DNA of 64,000 nt from Paraburkholderia sp. BL9I2N2 (GTDB lineage: Bacteria > Pseudomonadota > Gammaproteobacteria > Burkholderiales > Burkholderiaceae), in the NCBI RefSeq assembly GCF_004339745.1, contig NZ_SMGP01000005.1:1-64000 (forward strand), read 5' to 3'. The notes below the pieces were generated by a model. That model made no database searches and had not been told where the DNA came from. It saw only the letters and a list, made by a program, of their open reading frames with translations. A program made the translations under genes and the position numbers. Below are positions 53,796 through 62,823 of this stretch, one piece after another. Every line of letters begins with the position of its first letter. The stretch's first letter is position 1.

Positions 53796-54152
53796 TTACA
53801 TTTTCTGTCGATTACTGCTTGCAGCAATACGTGCAACTATCGGCACCAAACGAGGGTTGAACGCCGGGATCGAGCTACCACGACATTCAGCTCGAGCGAC
53901 GATTGCATCGATGGTGACTCGTGCCACTGCACGGTGTGCTCGCTTCGCGAAGTGCTTCAGGCGCCGATCGCTCACAGGATGCCGCGCCCAGATCAGCGCT
54001 GCAAACCAACCGATCACCGTCCATCCGAGCAAGACGTTCACCATGGTCACCGCAAAGGCGTCTTTGCGTTCTCTGGCGTCCGCAATCATTGCGGGCGCCA
54101 GATACAGCATCAGCGCACCCAGAACCACCGCACCTTCGATAATCTTCAACAT
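53796..54152 (-). CDS. Superinfection-immunity-family membrane protein
   Basis: The product has 118 residues. Two membrane helices (IIEGAVVLGALMLYLAPAMI and VTMVNVLLGWTVIGWFAALIWA) match the Imm_superinfect family named after the phage T4 Imm protein, which blocks DNA injection. Most bacterial members are chromosomal and of unknown role. The long C-terminal basic tail is atypical. No phage genes are nearby. Confidence 0.7.
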   Translation of the reverse strand: MLKIIEGAVVLGALMLYLAPAMIADARERKDAFAVTMVNVLLGWTVIGWFAALIWARHPVSDRRLKHFAKRAHRAVARVTIDAIVARAECRGSSIPAFNPRLVPIVARIAASSNRQKM

Positions 54153-54195
54153 TTCAACACCTCGCTACAGCCTCGGTACGCGCACGACTTTCAGA

Positions 54196-54471
54196 TTAGT
54201 GACCGGAGTACAAGCGACCAAGAGACTGGTCGGGTTGACGGCTGCCGGATTCCGAAGACGACCCAACTACGCCACCGTACGAATCATTGACCGAACCGAC
54301 CGCATTGCTGCGTTCGACTGCGACCGTTTGTGCGCTCTGGCCGCGCTGCGACGCCGGGGCGCCAACCGACGGGCGATACGAAGGTGCCGGACCATACCCA
54401 CTGGCAAATGCGGGAGCAGCGAAAGCGGTAGTAGCTGCGACGAGCAAGGCTGCAAGAAGTTTGCTTTTCAT
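54196..54471 (-). CDS. Small exported hypothetical protein (91 aa)
   Basis: The product has a signal peptide (MKSKLLAALLVAATTAFAAPAFAS). The mature sequence is Ser/Gly/Gln-rich (GAPASQRGQSAQTVAVERSN, DSYGGVVGSSSESGSR), probably disordered. It resembles the small DUF4148-type exported proteins common in Burkholderia. It lies 43 bases upstream of the superinfection-immunity-like gene on the same strand, so they may be co-transcribed. A hairpin (54504-54525) lies in its leader. Confidence 0.6.
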   Translation of the reverse strand: MKSKLLAALLVAATTAFAAPAFASGYGPAPSYRPSVGAPASQRGQSAQTVAVERSNAVGSVNDSYGGVVGSSSESGSRQPDQSLGRLYSGH

Positions 54472-54503
54472 GATGAATCTCCAATGCGATTTTTTAGGAG
54501 CAC

Positions 54504-54525
54504 CGCGGGTCGAGTGAGACCCGCG
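54504..54525. other. Hairpin in the leader of the small exported protein gene
   Basis: CGCGGGTC pairs with GACCCGCG around a six-base loop. On the minus strand it is followed by an A run, so it is not a terminator for that gene. It may be a leader structure or operator. Confidence 0.3.
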
Positions 54526-54813
54526 CCGTTGACAAGATGTACTTTAGACGGCGCCTATCTTTTTTCTATGCCAATAGCGTGAAATCACAGTTGCTGCAAA
54601 CCAAACAATGAAGCGGAGTGCGGCCCATGGCGGGTTTCCGGGCATCACCGTGCTGAGAAAGGCCGATTACGAACAGCCTGCGGGTGACCAAAAATTCGCG
54701 TTCAGGACGAACCAAAGGGCGAAAACATGGATTCGCCCGCGGTGCTAGCATCGTTGACGGACAAGTTGTGACAACCGCGCAGTGCAGGCCCGACCTGCGA
54801 GTGGAGATCCGAA

Positions 54814-55065
54814 ATGTCATCACGTATCGACAAGTCTTCGCTGGTGTTCGACAGCATCGAAAACGATGAGCACAACCGATGCGTGGACCTGTTCCTACGT
54901 TCGGACGGCACGTACGGATTCGAAGAATTTCGTCGCGATGTCGAAGACGGCGGAGCCTGGACGCCGGTCCAATACTATTCGGGCGCTGTGTTTCCTTCGA
55001 AGGAGGAAGCGCTCGGCGCGGCAATCAAAGCAGTCGTTTGGCTTGCCGATAGGGTGGCTCGTTGA
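54814..55065 (+). CDS. Small conserved hypothetical protein (83 aa)
   Basis: The ATG at 54814 has GGAG upstream. The compact α/β sequence SSLVFDSIENDEHNRCVDLFLRSDGTYGFEEFRRDVEDGGAW, then FPSKEEALGAAIKAVVWLADRV, looks like a real single-domain cytosolic protein. No family is recognised. The second iteron array begins exactly at its stop codon. Confidence 0.6.
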   Translation: MSSRIDKSSLVFDSIENDEHNRCVDLFLRSDGTYGFEEFRRDVEDGGAWTPVQYYSGAVFPSKEEALGAAIKAVVWLADRVAR

Positions 55066-55400
55066 GGTGAGCCGTTCCAGGATGGTGAGGAATTCCAGGA
55101 GATAGCGCCGCACCGATAAATAGTGAGGAATTCCAGGAGATGACATCGCCACGATCAAAGGTGAGGAATTCCAGGAGATGACGCTCATCACGGTCAACGG
55201 TGAAGCTTTCCAGGAGACAGACAGCTCAAACTTGCCGAGAGGTGAGGCGTCCCAGGAGCCGGAACAGCACCTTAACCACAAACAAGAGACGGCAAGGTGA
55301 GCCGTTCCAGGAGATCACCCGGCAAAGGTGAGCGATTCCAGGAGGTGAGTCAACGCCGCGCTGAATCCGCACCTGAGATAAGGTGAGGATTTCCAGGGAG
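55065..55400 (+). repeat. Second, remote iteron array (nine copies, inverted)
   Basis: Nine copies of AAGGTGAGGAATTCCAGGAG or close variants begin at about 55065, 55084, 55122, 55158, 55198, 55240, 55294, 55325 and 55380. All read on the plus strand, opposite to the main array. Spacing is mostly 30-55 bases. The shared parts with the main iteron are AAGGTGAG and the TTC(C/G)(A/G)GGA end. A partial reverse copy, TACCTCACCTT, lies at 55442-55452. The rest of the gap up to 55748 shows nothing else. Confidence 0.85.
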
Positions 55401-55748
55401 TTCTCTTCATAGCACGGACGGTGAAGCATCGAGCGCTCAAATACCTCACCTTGAAGCGTATCGGCGCAGCGCCGATGCCGCTCATCTGCTTACATCCTCT
55501 TCCATATACAAACAAAGCGTGAACGCGCCAGCTTGCCCGCGCAGCGCTGCGAAAAACCACGTGACCCACGCTATAAGGCGTCACACACACTCACGCGTTT
55601 CGCGGCAACGGCCATTCATCGCCGAACTGTAACCGCTTCGTAAAACATGATCTTTCGCCGGTTGATAAGTTGCGCATGACACGCAACGTCGCCGCTCCAA
55701 ACACGAGCGACGACGTGGCGTGACCATAGACCCATCGAAGGAGAAAGC

Positions 55749-55949
55749 ATGAAGAAGTTATTGGCAATCGCGGCACTGGCCGCCTTGAGCGCTACCTTGA
55801 GCGGATGCTGGTGGGGACCGCCTCCGGGTTGGGGCGGCGGCGGTCCGGGTCACGGCGGCCCCGGCGGCGGCCAGGGTGGCGGCGGTCCCGGTGGAGGCGA
55901 TGGGCCTCATGGTGCGATCTTCGTTCCTGGCAACGCGGCCCAAGCCTGA
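55749..55949 (+). CDS. Glycine-rich small lipoprotein (66 aa)
   Basis: The ATG at 55749 has GAAGGAGAAAGC upstream. A lipoprotein signal (MKKLLAIAALAALSATLSGC) puts the acylated Cys at residue 20. The mature part is nearly all Gly, Pro and Trp (WWGPPPGWGGGG) and ends GAIFVPGNAAQA. Anchoring in the envelope is expected; the function is unknown. Confidence 0.65.
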   Translation: MKKLLAIAALAALSATLSGCWWGPPPGWGGGGPGHGGPGGGQGGGGPGGGDGPHGAIFVPGNAAQA

Positions 55950-55971
55950 TCGATACACACTGGCCACGCTC

Positions 55972-55992
55972 AAAGGTGAGGGAATTCGGGAG
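55972..55992 (+). repeat. Isolated iteron-like copy
   Basis: AAAGGTGAGGGAATTCGGGA followed by G lies 570 bases past the second array in the same orientation, 23 bases after the Gly-rich lipoprotein gene. It is closer to the main iteron (CGGGA end) than to the array copies. Confidence 0.7.
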
Positions 55993-56120
55993 CAGAGGTC
56001 CGAGTTCTTATCGAGCACGTCTCTGCATGAATTTGACATCGATTTCTTGGGAAACTAGCATTCGCTCAACGCATTTTGATGCCTCCCGCGATTAGACGTC
56101 CAACCTTGCTAGAAATCACC

Positions 56121-56297
56121 ATGCACGCCAAGCTCGATAAAGCCGGCCGTCGCGCTGCCGAAGACCGCGCGCAGTGCTCGCACAACGGCACGATCGACTT
56201 CGGCTCCGCGGTGCGCGCGCTCGGTGAGGCCGGCATCGAATCGTACTTCACCGATTACCGGCACGACGAAGTTCACGTCGAGCGCTTTCTTCAATGA
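56121..56297 (+). CDS. Short DUF1398-like protein, probably truncated (58 aa)
   Basis: The ATG at 56121 starts MHAKLDKAGRRAAEDRAQCSHNGTIDFGSAVRALGEAGIESYFTDYRHDEVHVE. The middle resembles the N-terminal half of DUF1398 proteins, but the sequence stops where the family continues. Its stop overlaps the start of the AlkD-like gene by four bases (ATGA), so it serves at least to couple translation. Confidence 0.5.
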   Translation: MHAKLDKAGRRAAEDRAQCSHNGTIDFGSAVRALGEAGIESYFTDYRHDEVHVERFLQ

Positions 56298-56989
56298 CGC
56301 CCAACGCCTTCGCCAAAGAAATCAAGGCGGCGCTCGCCCCGCACGCCGACACTGACCGCGCGCTCGCCATGCGCGCCTATATGCGTCACCAGTTCGACTT
56401 CATCGGTGTGCCGACGCCGCTGCGGCGGCAAGCGGTAACGCCCGTTTTCAAGCGGCTGGCGGTGGAGAACGCCGATCACTTGCTGGCGTGCGCCAATCGC
56501 TTATGGACGATGCCGGCGCGCGAATACCAGTACGTCGCGACAGATCTGCTGGCGCGCAACTGGAAGACGCTTGCGACCACCGACATCGCGCATTTGCTGG
56601 CCATCGCGCAGCATGCTTCGTGGTGGGATTCGATCGATCCGCTCGCGGCCGTGGTCGGCGACGTGCTGAAAGCGGCGCGAATCGGGACGCCGCAGGCGCA
56701 GGCGGTAATGGATGCCGCGCTTCAGCACGAATCGCTGTGGGTGCGACGTATCGCGATGATTCATCAACTCGGCTGGCGCGGGCATACCGACGAAGATCGC
56801 CTCTTCGGCTACGCACGGGCGCTCGCCGCGGAAAATGACTTCTTTATCCGTAAGGCGATCGGCTGGGCGTTGCGCGACTACGCGCGGCACGCGCCCGACG
56901 TGGTGAGCGGTTTTTTATCGGCCTCGCGAGACCTTATCTCGCCGCTCACCTTGCGCGAGGCGTCGAAGCATCTTCCGCCGATTCGCTGA
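56294..56989 (+). CDS. AlkD-like DNA alkylation repair protein
   Basis: The product has 231 residues of HEAT-like helical repeats. Family signatures are MRAYMRHQFDFIGVPTPLRRQ, ARNWKTLATTDIAHLL, SWWDSIDPLAAVV with the catalytic Trp and Asp, and DFFIRKAIGWALRDYAR. AlkD removes 3- and 7-alkylpurines from DNA without base flipping. It is coupled to the short upstream gene. Confidence 0.9.
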   Translation: MTPNAFAKEIKAALAPHADTDRALAMRAYMRHQFDFIGVPTPLRRQAVTPVFKRLAVENADHLLACANRLWTMPAREYQYVATDLLARNWKTLATTDIAHLLAIAQHASWWDSIDPLAAVVGDVLKAARIGTPQAQAVMDAALQHESLWVRRIAMIHQLGWRGHTDEDRLFGYARALAAENDFFIRKAIGWALRDYARHAPDVVSGFLSASRDLISPLTLREASKHLPPIR

Positions 56990-57023
56990 CGCTTCGATCG
57001 CGTAACGTTCGCCCGCGTGCGGT

Positions 57024-58799
57024 CTAATCACCGCCGTGCGCGAGCGCAACACGCGCTTTGTCTTCCGGACTATCCGCAACGAAATACTTCTTCGCCCACG
57101 AGCCATTCGGCGCCAGCATCAAACGCTCATGCGTGCCGTCGTTCTTTTGCCGTATCGCCAACGCACGCGCCCGATAGTGCTCGTAGAGCCGCAGAAATTC
57201 CGCGAGATACGTGCCGGCGATGCGGCGGTCGCGAATCTCCAGCAGGTTCTCGTCGTTGAAATGTTCCGAGTTGTTGCTCATATTCGCCGAGCCCGTGTAG
57301 ACAATCGGATTGGCGCCCTCTGCGTCGATGACCAGGAACTTGTGGTGAATGATGACCGGCGCGTAGCTCGGTGCGTGTTCGCCTGGAAAAAGGCGCAGCT
57401 CGGGTTCGAAGCCTGCCGGCACGGTCGCCGGTGAAAAATACTCCGCGTCGATCACGTCGTGCTTGTCCCGGCCGCGGTGATATAGCTCCATGTTGGCGAG
57501 CGCGGTCGTCGAGACGATCTGCCCATTTTTCTCCGCCTCCTCTGCCGCCTCCGCCGACTTCGGGCTGATGTGGTTGACGAGGCCGAACATCATCCGGCCT
57601 TTGTCGCCGGCCGCGAAACAGGCATCGCGCAGCGGCGCGTCGGTCGGCATGAAGAGGCAGAACACCACGGAGTGCTTCGCCTTGTTGATCGCGTCGACGA
57701 TCGTGTCGATCTGCAAACGCGAGTCCTTCGCTTCCGGCGAAAAACAGACCCGCACTTTCGCGCTGCCGATCTGAATCGACTCGGACCAACCCGGCGTGAG
57801 CTTCGCCGTCGCCGCAATGCTCGGATTGCCGGCGAGCGCCTTGGCGCGTTCGCTGTACAGCGTGGCCAGTTCCGGCGAATCGAACAGATGGAGCACGTTC
57901 GCCTGCTCGGTGATGCCTTCGGTGGTGAAGTTGGCCGAGCCCGTCAGTACGCGCGCCGGTGACGCCTCGCCATTGCCGTTGTCCACCACGATGAACTTGT
58001 CGTGCATGATGTGCGTCTTGTCGCGCGGCGCGAACGTGGCGACATCGGCGAGCTCGTCGACAGCGGGTTGATTCGGCGACGGTGCCGGTGGCTTGCCCTT
58101 CTGCGACACCTTGTGCGAGTCGTAAACAATGGCAAGCGATGCTTTGCCCTGCTTCTTGCCGAAAGCCTCGAAGGCGGGAATCGCCCAGAGCGGATCGGTC
58201 AGGTGGTACACCGCCGATGCCGCGCGATGCGCGTGATCGAGCGTCAGCGCGAACACTTCCTGCAAGTCGTTTGCAAGCCAGGTGCGCAGGCGCAATGCCT
58301 GTTCCGCCGAAGGCGCTGCGTTCGGCGCGAGATGCAGCGCCTTGACTTTACGCGCGAACGCTTGCGAACTGACCACGGCGCGGTTGAACCACGAGCCGAT
58401 GTTCGCCTCCATATGCGCGGGCAAAGTCAGCTTGCATTCGCCTTTTTGCGCGTCGAGCAATTGCGGCGCTTCCGGCGTGCCGATCACCGGATAGACGAGA
58501 TAGGTGAACGACTTTTCCCGATCCGCCTCATCGATTCGCGCATCCCACCACATGAATTTCTGAATGGGCGCCTCATTCGTCGGCGCGTCTTTCTGCGTAT
58601 CCGGCACTACGCCTTTGAACGTCAACCGGTTGGGGAGCCAACTGCTGGCTTCGCGTTCGTGTCCATCGGCGGCGAGAAAACCCGGCGTCCGTTTGATGGC
58701 GAAACCGAGGAAGTCTTCGCGCTTGCCGCCTTCGGGCCAATCGAAAGCGAGTAGGACGAGTGTCGGGGACAGATAGCTGCGCACGCTTACATTCATCAT
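57024..58799 (-). CDS. Phospholipase D-like protein with two HKD motifs
   Basis: The product has 591 residues from MMNVSVRSYLSPTLVLLAFDW; a frame upstream to 58874 lacks family features. Both catalytic motifs are intact: HDKFIVVDNGN..GSANF in the middle and HHKFLVIDAEG..GSANMS near the C-terminus. The N-terminal 180 residues form an extra domain. No signal peptide is seen, so if it acts outside the cell it must leave by another route, such as a type VI system. No T6SS gene is adjacent. Substrate unknown; phospholipid or nucleic acid are both possible. Confidence 0.8.
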   Translation of the reverse strand: MMNVSVRSYLSPTLVLLAFDWPEGGKREDFLGFAIKRTPGFLAADGHEREASSWLPNRLTFKGVVPDTQKDAPTNEAPIQKFMWWDARIDEADREKSFTYLVYPVIGTPEAPQLLDAQKGECKLTLPAHMEANIGSWFNRAVVSSQAFARKVKALHLAPNAAPSAEQALRLRTWLANDLQEVFALTLDHAHRAASAVYHLTDPLWAIPAFEAFGKKQGKASLAIVYDSHKVSQKGKPPAPSPNQPAVDELADVATFAPRDKTHIMHDKFIVVDNGNGEASPARVLTGSANFTTEGITEQANVLHLFDSPELATLYSERAKALAGNPSIAATAKLTPGWSESIQIGSAKVRVCFSPEAKDSRLQIDTIVDAINKAKHSVVFCLFMPTDAPLRDACFAAGDKGRMMFGLVNHISPKSAEAAEEAEKNGQIVSTTALANMELYHRGRDKHDVIDAEYFSPATVPAGFEPELRLFPGEHAPSYAPVIIHHKFLVIDAEGANPIVYTGSANMSNNSEHFNDENLLEIRDRRIAGTYLAEFLRLYEHYRARALAIRQKNDGTHERLMLAPNGSWAKKYFVADSPEDKARVALAHGGD

Positions 58800-59076
58800 T
58801 TGGCTCCATGATGTCGAATGGAGCTTTAGTCTGGATGCGCAGTTTGTTGAAATGGTGACAAGACGCGAAATCAAAAAAAGGTATTGATTAACGGCGTTTT
58901 ATTCGGAAACTTTAGCAATATATTTAACGCGTTGAATGCGCTCTAAAAGTCTGCGGTCATCGCTTAGTAACATGCGTGCGCAATACTCCGCAGCGCTGCA
59001 AGTCAGACCAAATTTCGCATAAAACGCGCTGCTCCCAACGAGGGCTGACGCGAAGGCCAGACCCCGGGGGGTTCAC

Positions 59077-61467
59077 ATGACTATTCGTCATCGCATCACG
59101 CTATTGGTTGTTTTGATGTTCGTCGCCTTATCGGCGATCGGCGGCTACGCCGTCTACCAGACGCGCGGCAGCGCCGCCGAGGTGCGCAAGGTCACGGAAG
59201 GCGTCGTGCCCAGCGCGCTCGCTTCCGCCGACCTCGTGTCGCAAGTCAAGGATGTGCAGCTCGCCACGATGACGCTGGTCTACGCGCCCGACGCCAACAT
59301 GGTTGCCCAGGCGCAGGACGACCTGACGAAGAAGCGGGCCTCGTTGCAACAGGCGCTCGCCTTGCAAGCGAAAGATGCCGCGAGCCACGCCCAGAAGGGT
59401 CTCGTCTCGCAGGCCAACGACAGCCTCGAAAACTATTTCTCCGCGATCGCCGAGACGGCCAAAATGAAGGCCGACGGTAAGAACGAACTCGCGCAGGCGT
59501 ATCTGTTCGCCAATGTCGCGCAGTATCGCGACGAACTCGAAGGAATCGTCGAAACCTTGCGTGTCGAGAAGAATCGCGAGAAAGACGAGGCGATCAGCAC
59601 GCTGAACACCACGCTCTCGACCACGACCACGGCAATCGCCGTTGTCACGGGCATCGCGATCATTCTGCTGACTTCCATCGGCTCGCTGCTCTACCGTCAG
59701 ATCACGCGCCCGCTCAGCCGCATGCAGGCGATGATGAGCGAGATCGCCTCGAGCCAGGACTTTGCGCGGCGTGTGCCGGTGGGCCGCCTGGATGAGATCG
59801 GCCATTCGATCGTCGCCTTCAACGGCATGATCGAGAAAATTCAGGAAAGCTCGGCGCAACTCAAGCAGAAAACCGCCGACATTCAGGCGATGTTGCAGAA
59901 CATGCAGCAAGGCATTCTGACCGTGATCGACGGCGCCGTGATTCACACGGAGTACTCGGCGTATCTGGAAGACATCTTCGAAACGAAGGATATCGCCGGG
60001 CGCGGTTTGATGGATCTGGTGTTCGCGGATACCGATCTCGGTTCGGACGCGCTCTCGCAAGTGGATGCGGCCGCGCATGCGTGTCTTGGCGAAGACTGCA
60101 TCAACTTCGAGTTCAATCAGCATCTGTTGGTCGGCGAGATTTCCAAACGCATGCCTGACGGCCGCGTGAAGATTCTCGACTTGAGCTGGTCGGCGATTAC
60201 CGATGAAAACGACGTGATCGTGCGCCTGATGCTCTGCGTGCGTGACGTGACCGAATTGCGCAAGCTCGCGGCGGAAGCCAGCGAACAACGCCGCCGCCTC
60301 GACATGATCGGCGAAATTCTCGCGGTCAGCGAGGAGAAGTTCCACCACTTCATCGAAAGCTCGGCGGGCTTCATCAGCGAGAACGAGCGGATCATCCGCA
60401 AGCATTCGGAGGCGGATCACGCGGCGATTGCCGAACTGTTCCGCAACATGCACACCATCAAGGGCAATGCGCGGACCTACAACCTGCAGCATCTGACCAA
60501 CGTCGTGCACGAAACCGAGCAGAGCTATCACGAGCTGCGCCAACCGGACGCGGATCGTTCGTGGGATCAGGAGCACTTGATGCGCGAACTGACGCGCGTG
60601 CGCGAAGCTATCGACAGCTACGCGAAGATCAATGAACAGAGCCTCGGCCGCAAGAACAAGAACCAGCCGAACGACACCGGCAACTCCGGCCACTACGTGA
60701 TGGTCGCTAAGGAACATATCCAGCACACGCTGAGCATGCTGGACCAGACCAACGCCGGCGAACTGCATGAGCTTCAGTCGATGCGTGATGCGCTGCGCCG
60801 CACGCTGAGCGCACTGGGCAGCGAAAGCGTGCGCGACGCGCTCTCCGGCGTGCTGGACTCGCTGCCGTCGCTCGCGAGCGAATTGGGCAAGCCCGCGCCG
60901 ACCGTGCGTATCGACGATAACGGCTACCGTCTGCGTGGTCAGGTGGGCGGCACGCTGAACAACGTATTCATGCATCTGTTGCGCAATTCGATGGACCACG
61001 GCATTGAAACCGCCGAGGCGCGCAGCGCCCACGGCAAAGCACCAGCCGGCACGATCGCTGTCGAAGTCGGCGTGGACAATGGCGCGCTGCAGATCACGCT
61101 CAGCGACGACGGCCGCGGCCTCGCGCTCGAACGCATTCGCGGCATCGCGATGGAGCGAGGCTGGATCGGCCGCGACGACACGCTGAGCGACGAAGCCATC
61201 GCCGATTTCATTTTCCGGCCAGGCTTCTCGACCGCGGAGACGGTCACGGAGTTGTCGGGCCGCGGTGTCGGTATGGACGCCGTGCGCGACTTCCTCAAGC
61301 GCGCGAACGGCAGCATCGAACTGCGCTTTACCGACGATCACAAGGGCGCGGCGTTCCGTCAGTTCCAGACGATCGTCTGTCTGCCGGACAGCCTTGCCGT
61401 CGATACGCTCGGCTTGGACGCGCGTGGCGAAGCCGGCGCACTGCAACTCGACGCGATGGCGGACTGA
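59077..61467 (+). CDS. Membrane receptor fused to CheA-like histidine kinase (4HB-HAMP-Hpt-HATPase)
   Basis: The product has 796 residues. Membrane helix 1 is at about 7-27. A four-helix-bundle sensor occupies about 30-185, helix 2 about 188-210 and HAMP about 210-265. A PAS-like region at about 270-400 and a coiled linker follow. The Hpt domain has His459 in NMHTIKGNART. The CheA-type ATPase has LLRNSMDHGIE, DDGRGLAL and GRGVGMDAVRDF. It ends soon after the ATPase, so the CheW-like P5 domain of CheA is absent. It would phosphorylate itself and pass phosphate to a CheY. It is first in an operon of signalling genes. Confidence 0.88.
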   Translation: MTIRHRITLLVVLMFVALSAIGGYAVYQTRGSAAEVRKVTEGVVPSALASADLVSQVKDVQLATMTLVYAPDANMVAQAQDDLTKKRASLQQALALQAKDAASHAQKGLVSQANDSLENYFSAIAETAKMKADGKNELAQAYLFANVAQYRDELEGIVETLRVEKNREKDEAISTLNTTLSTTTTAIAVVTGIAIILLTSIGSLLYRQITRPLSRMQAMMSEIASSQDFARRVPVGRLDEIGHSIVAFNGMIEKIQESSAQLKQKTADIQAMLQNMQQGILTVIDGAVIHTEYSAYLEDIFETKDIAGRGLMDLVFADTDLGSDALSQVDAAAHACLGEDCINFEFNQHLLVGEISKRMPDGRVKILDLSWSAITDENDVIVRLMLCVRDVTELRKLAAEASEQRRRLDMIGEILAVSEEKFHHFIESSAGFISENERIIRKHSEADHAAIAELFRNMHTIKGNARTYNLQHLTNVVHETEQSYHELRQPDADRSWDQEHLMRELTRVREAIDSYAKINEQSLGRKNKNQPNDTGNSGHYVMVAKEHIQHTLSMLDQTNAGELHELQSMRDALRRTLSALGSESVRDALSGVLDSLPSLASELGKPAPTVRIDDNGYRLRGQVGGTLNNVFMHLLRNSMDHGIETAEARSAHGKAPAGTIAVEVGVDNGALQITLSDDGRGLALERIRGIAMERGWIGRDDTLSDEAIADFIFRPGFSTAETVTELSGRGVGMDAVRDFLKRANGSIELRFTDDHKGAAFRQFQTIVCLPDSLAVDTLGLDARGEAGALQLDAMAD

Positions 61468-61512
61468 GCGCCGCATCGGCGTACGTCGCGACGGAATTCG
61501 AAGGGAACGGTT

Positions 61513-62247
61513 GTGATTCAACAGTATGTATTGGCGATGGCTGCAGGCAGCGCGGTGACCGCGCTGCTGGCATTTGCCGCGCACAAGCTGCACAGCTCGA
61601 AGCTGACGGCACGGCTGCGCGCTGAAGCGCAAGCCAGCATCTCCAGGCTCGAGGCTGAGCGGGCCGATCATGGCGCAGCCATTCGCGCGCGAGAGCAGGT
61701 CGAGCAGGAACTCCTCGCTTTGACCACGCAGTTGCGCGAGGGCCTGATGCAGCAATCGGCAAGCGCCGACGAACTGCGCGCCTCATTGAAAGCGGCCGCC
61801 GAGGACAAAGATCAATTGGCGCATCAGGCGCGGCAGATTGCCGGCGAAGCCGAGCGTCTGAAGAGTCTCGGTGCGACGTTCGAGCGCTGGCACGAACAGA
61901 TGATTTCGCTGATGACGCAAAACCACGACATGCACGCGAAGAATCAGGAGCTGTCGTCGATTGTGCGGCACGTGGTGATCGTGTCGCTGAACGCGTCGAT
62001 CGAAGCTGCACGCGCGGGGCCTGCCGGACGCGGCTTCGCGGTGGTGGCGAGCGAAGTGCGCGCGCTCGCCGCGCGTTCCGAAGAATTGTCGAAGAGCTAT
62101 CGCGACAGTTTGCACCGCAACGACCTGACCACGACGTCCACGTTTCAGGACATTCAGGCGGGCGGCAAGATGATCGCGGCATCGCTCGCTAGCGTCGAGT
62201 CGCTGGCCCATCAGTTTCATTCGAAGCTGCACGAGGTGGCGGTGTGA
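61513..62247 (+). CDS. Minimal MCP-like signalling protein
   Basis: The product has 244 residues from a GTG start. One N-terminal membrane helix (VLAMAAGSAVTALLAFAAHKL) is followed by a coiled coil and a short MCP hairpin tip (VSLNASIEAARAGPAGRGFAVVASEVRALAARSEELS). There is no ligand domain, HAMP or second long signalling helix, so it is much shorter than a normal chemoreceptor. Its stop overlaps the next gene's GTG start (GTGA). It may dock to the receptor kinase. Confidence 0.82.
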   Translation: MIQQYVLAMAAGSAVTALLAFAAHKLHSSKLTARLRAEAQASISRLEAERADHGAAIRAREQVEQELLALTTQLREGLMQQSASADELRASLKAAAEDKDQLAHQARQIAGEAERLKSLGATFERWHEQMISLMTQNHDMHAKNQELSSIVRHVVIVSLNASIEAARAGPAGRGFAVVASEVRALAARSEELSKSYRDSLHRNDLTTTSTFQDIQAGGKMIAASLASVESLAHQFHSKLHEVAV

Positions 62248-62786
62248 TCTCGGCCCACGCCAAGGACAGCTTCGACCGCATTTTCCGCAAGGCCGCGCAG
62301 GCGCGTTTGCCGCTGAATTCGGGCGAGCTGTGCGAGATCGCGCCGATAGCGGACGCCAGCGTCGGCGTATCCAAAGATACGCAAGTGGTCGTGCTGACCA
62401 TCTCGTCGATCGTATTCAGGCTGCTGCTGATTCTTCATTTCGACGAAGACGACACCACACGCGGCTACTACCTGAAAGACACGGCGGACGAGCGGTCCTT
62501 CCAGGAAGTCTTTCTGGAAATCTGCAACCTGTGTTGCGGGGCGATGAATCAGGAATTGCTGCGCTACTTCCCCGACCTCGGCATGTCGACGCCTTATGTG
62601 CTGAACGCGCGTTGCCTGCCGCATCTGCATGAACTGAAGCCGGCTCTGTTGTCGTCGTATGCGATCACGCTCGACTGCAGCGTGCGGTTTGCCGCGACGG
62701 TGTGCGTGTGCGCGCATGCGCCGCTCGACTTCGTCGCCGATACGAGCGTTGTCGAAGAAACCAGCGGCGAGCTGGAGTTGTTCTGA
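62244..62786 (+). CDS. CheC/CheX-like phosphatase homologue (180 aa)
   Basis: The GTG start overlaps the preceding stop. The product is a single α/β domain with an E-x2-N signature, EICNLCCGAMNQELLRYFP (residues about 91-110), as in CheC/CheX enzymes that dephosphorylate CheY-P. There is no receiver domain. Assignment rests on the motif and on the operon, since overall similarity is low. Confidence 0.65.
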   Translation: MISAHAKDSFDRIFRKAAQARLPLNSGELCEIAPIADASVGVSKDTQVVVLTISSIVFRLLLILHFDEDDTTRGYYLKDTADERSFQEVFLEICNLCCGAMNQELLRYFPDLGMSTPYVLNARCLPHLHELKPALLSSYAITLDCSVRFAATVCVCAHAPLDFVADTSVVEETSGELELF

Positions 62787-62823
62787 CCGTGAAATGGATA
62801 GCCGCTGTGAGCAGGAACGCGAC

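Noticed and set aside
54566..55024. A 152-codon minus-strand frame
   Set aside because: It overlaps the better-supported 83-residue gene at 54814 and has Arg/Pro-rich shadow composition.
59128..61755. An 875-codon open frame on the minus strand
   Set aside because: It is antisense to the receptor kinase with all catalytic motifs; composition is that of a shadow frame.
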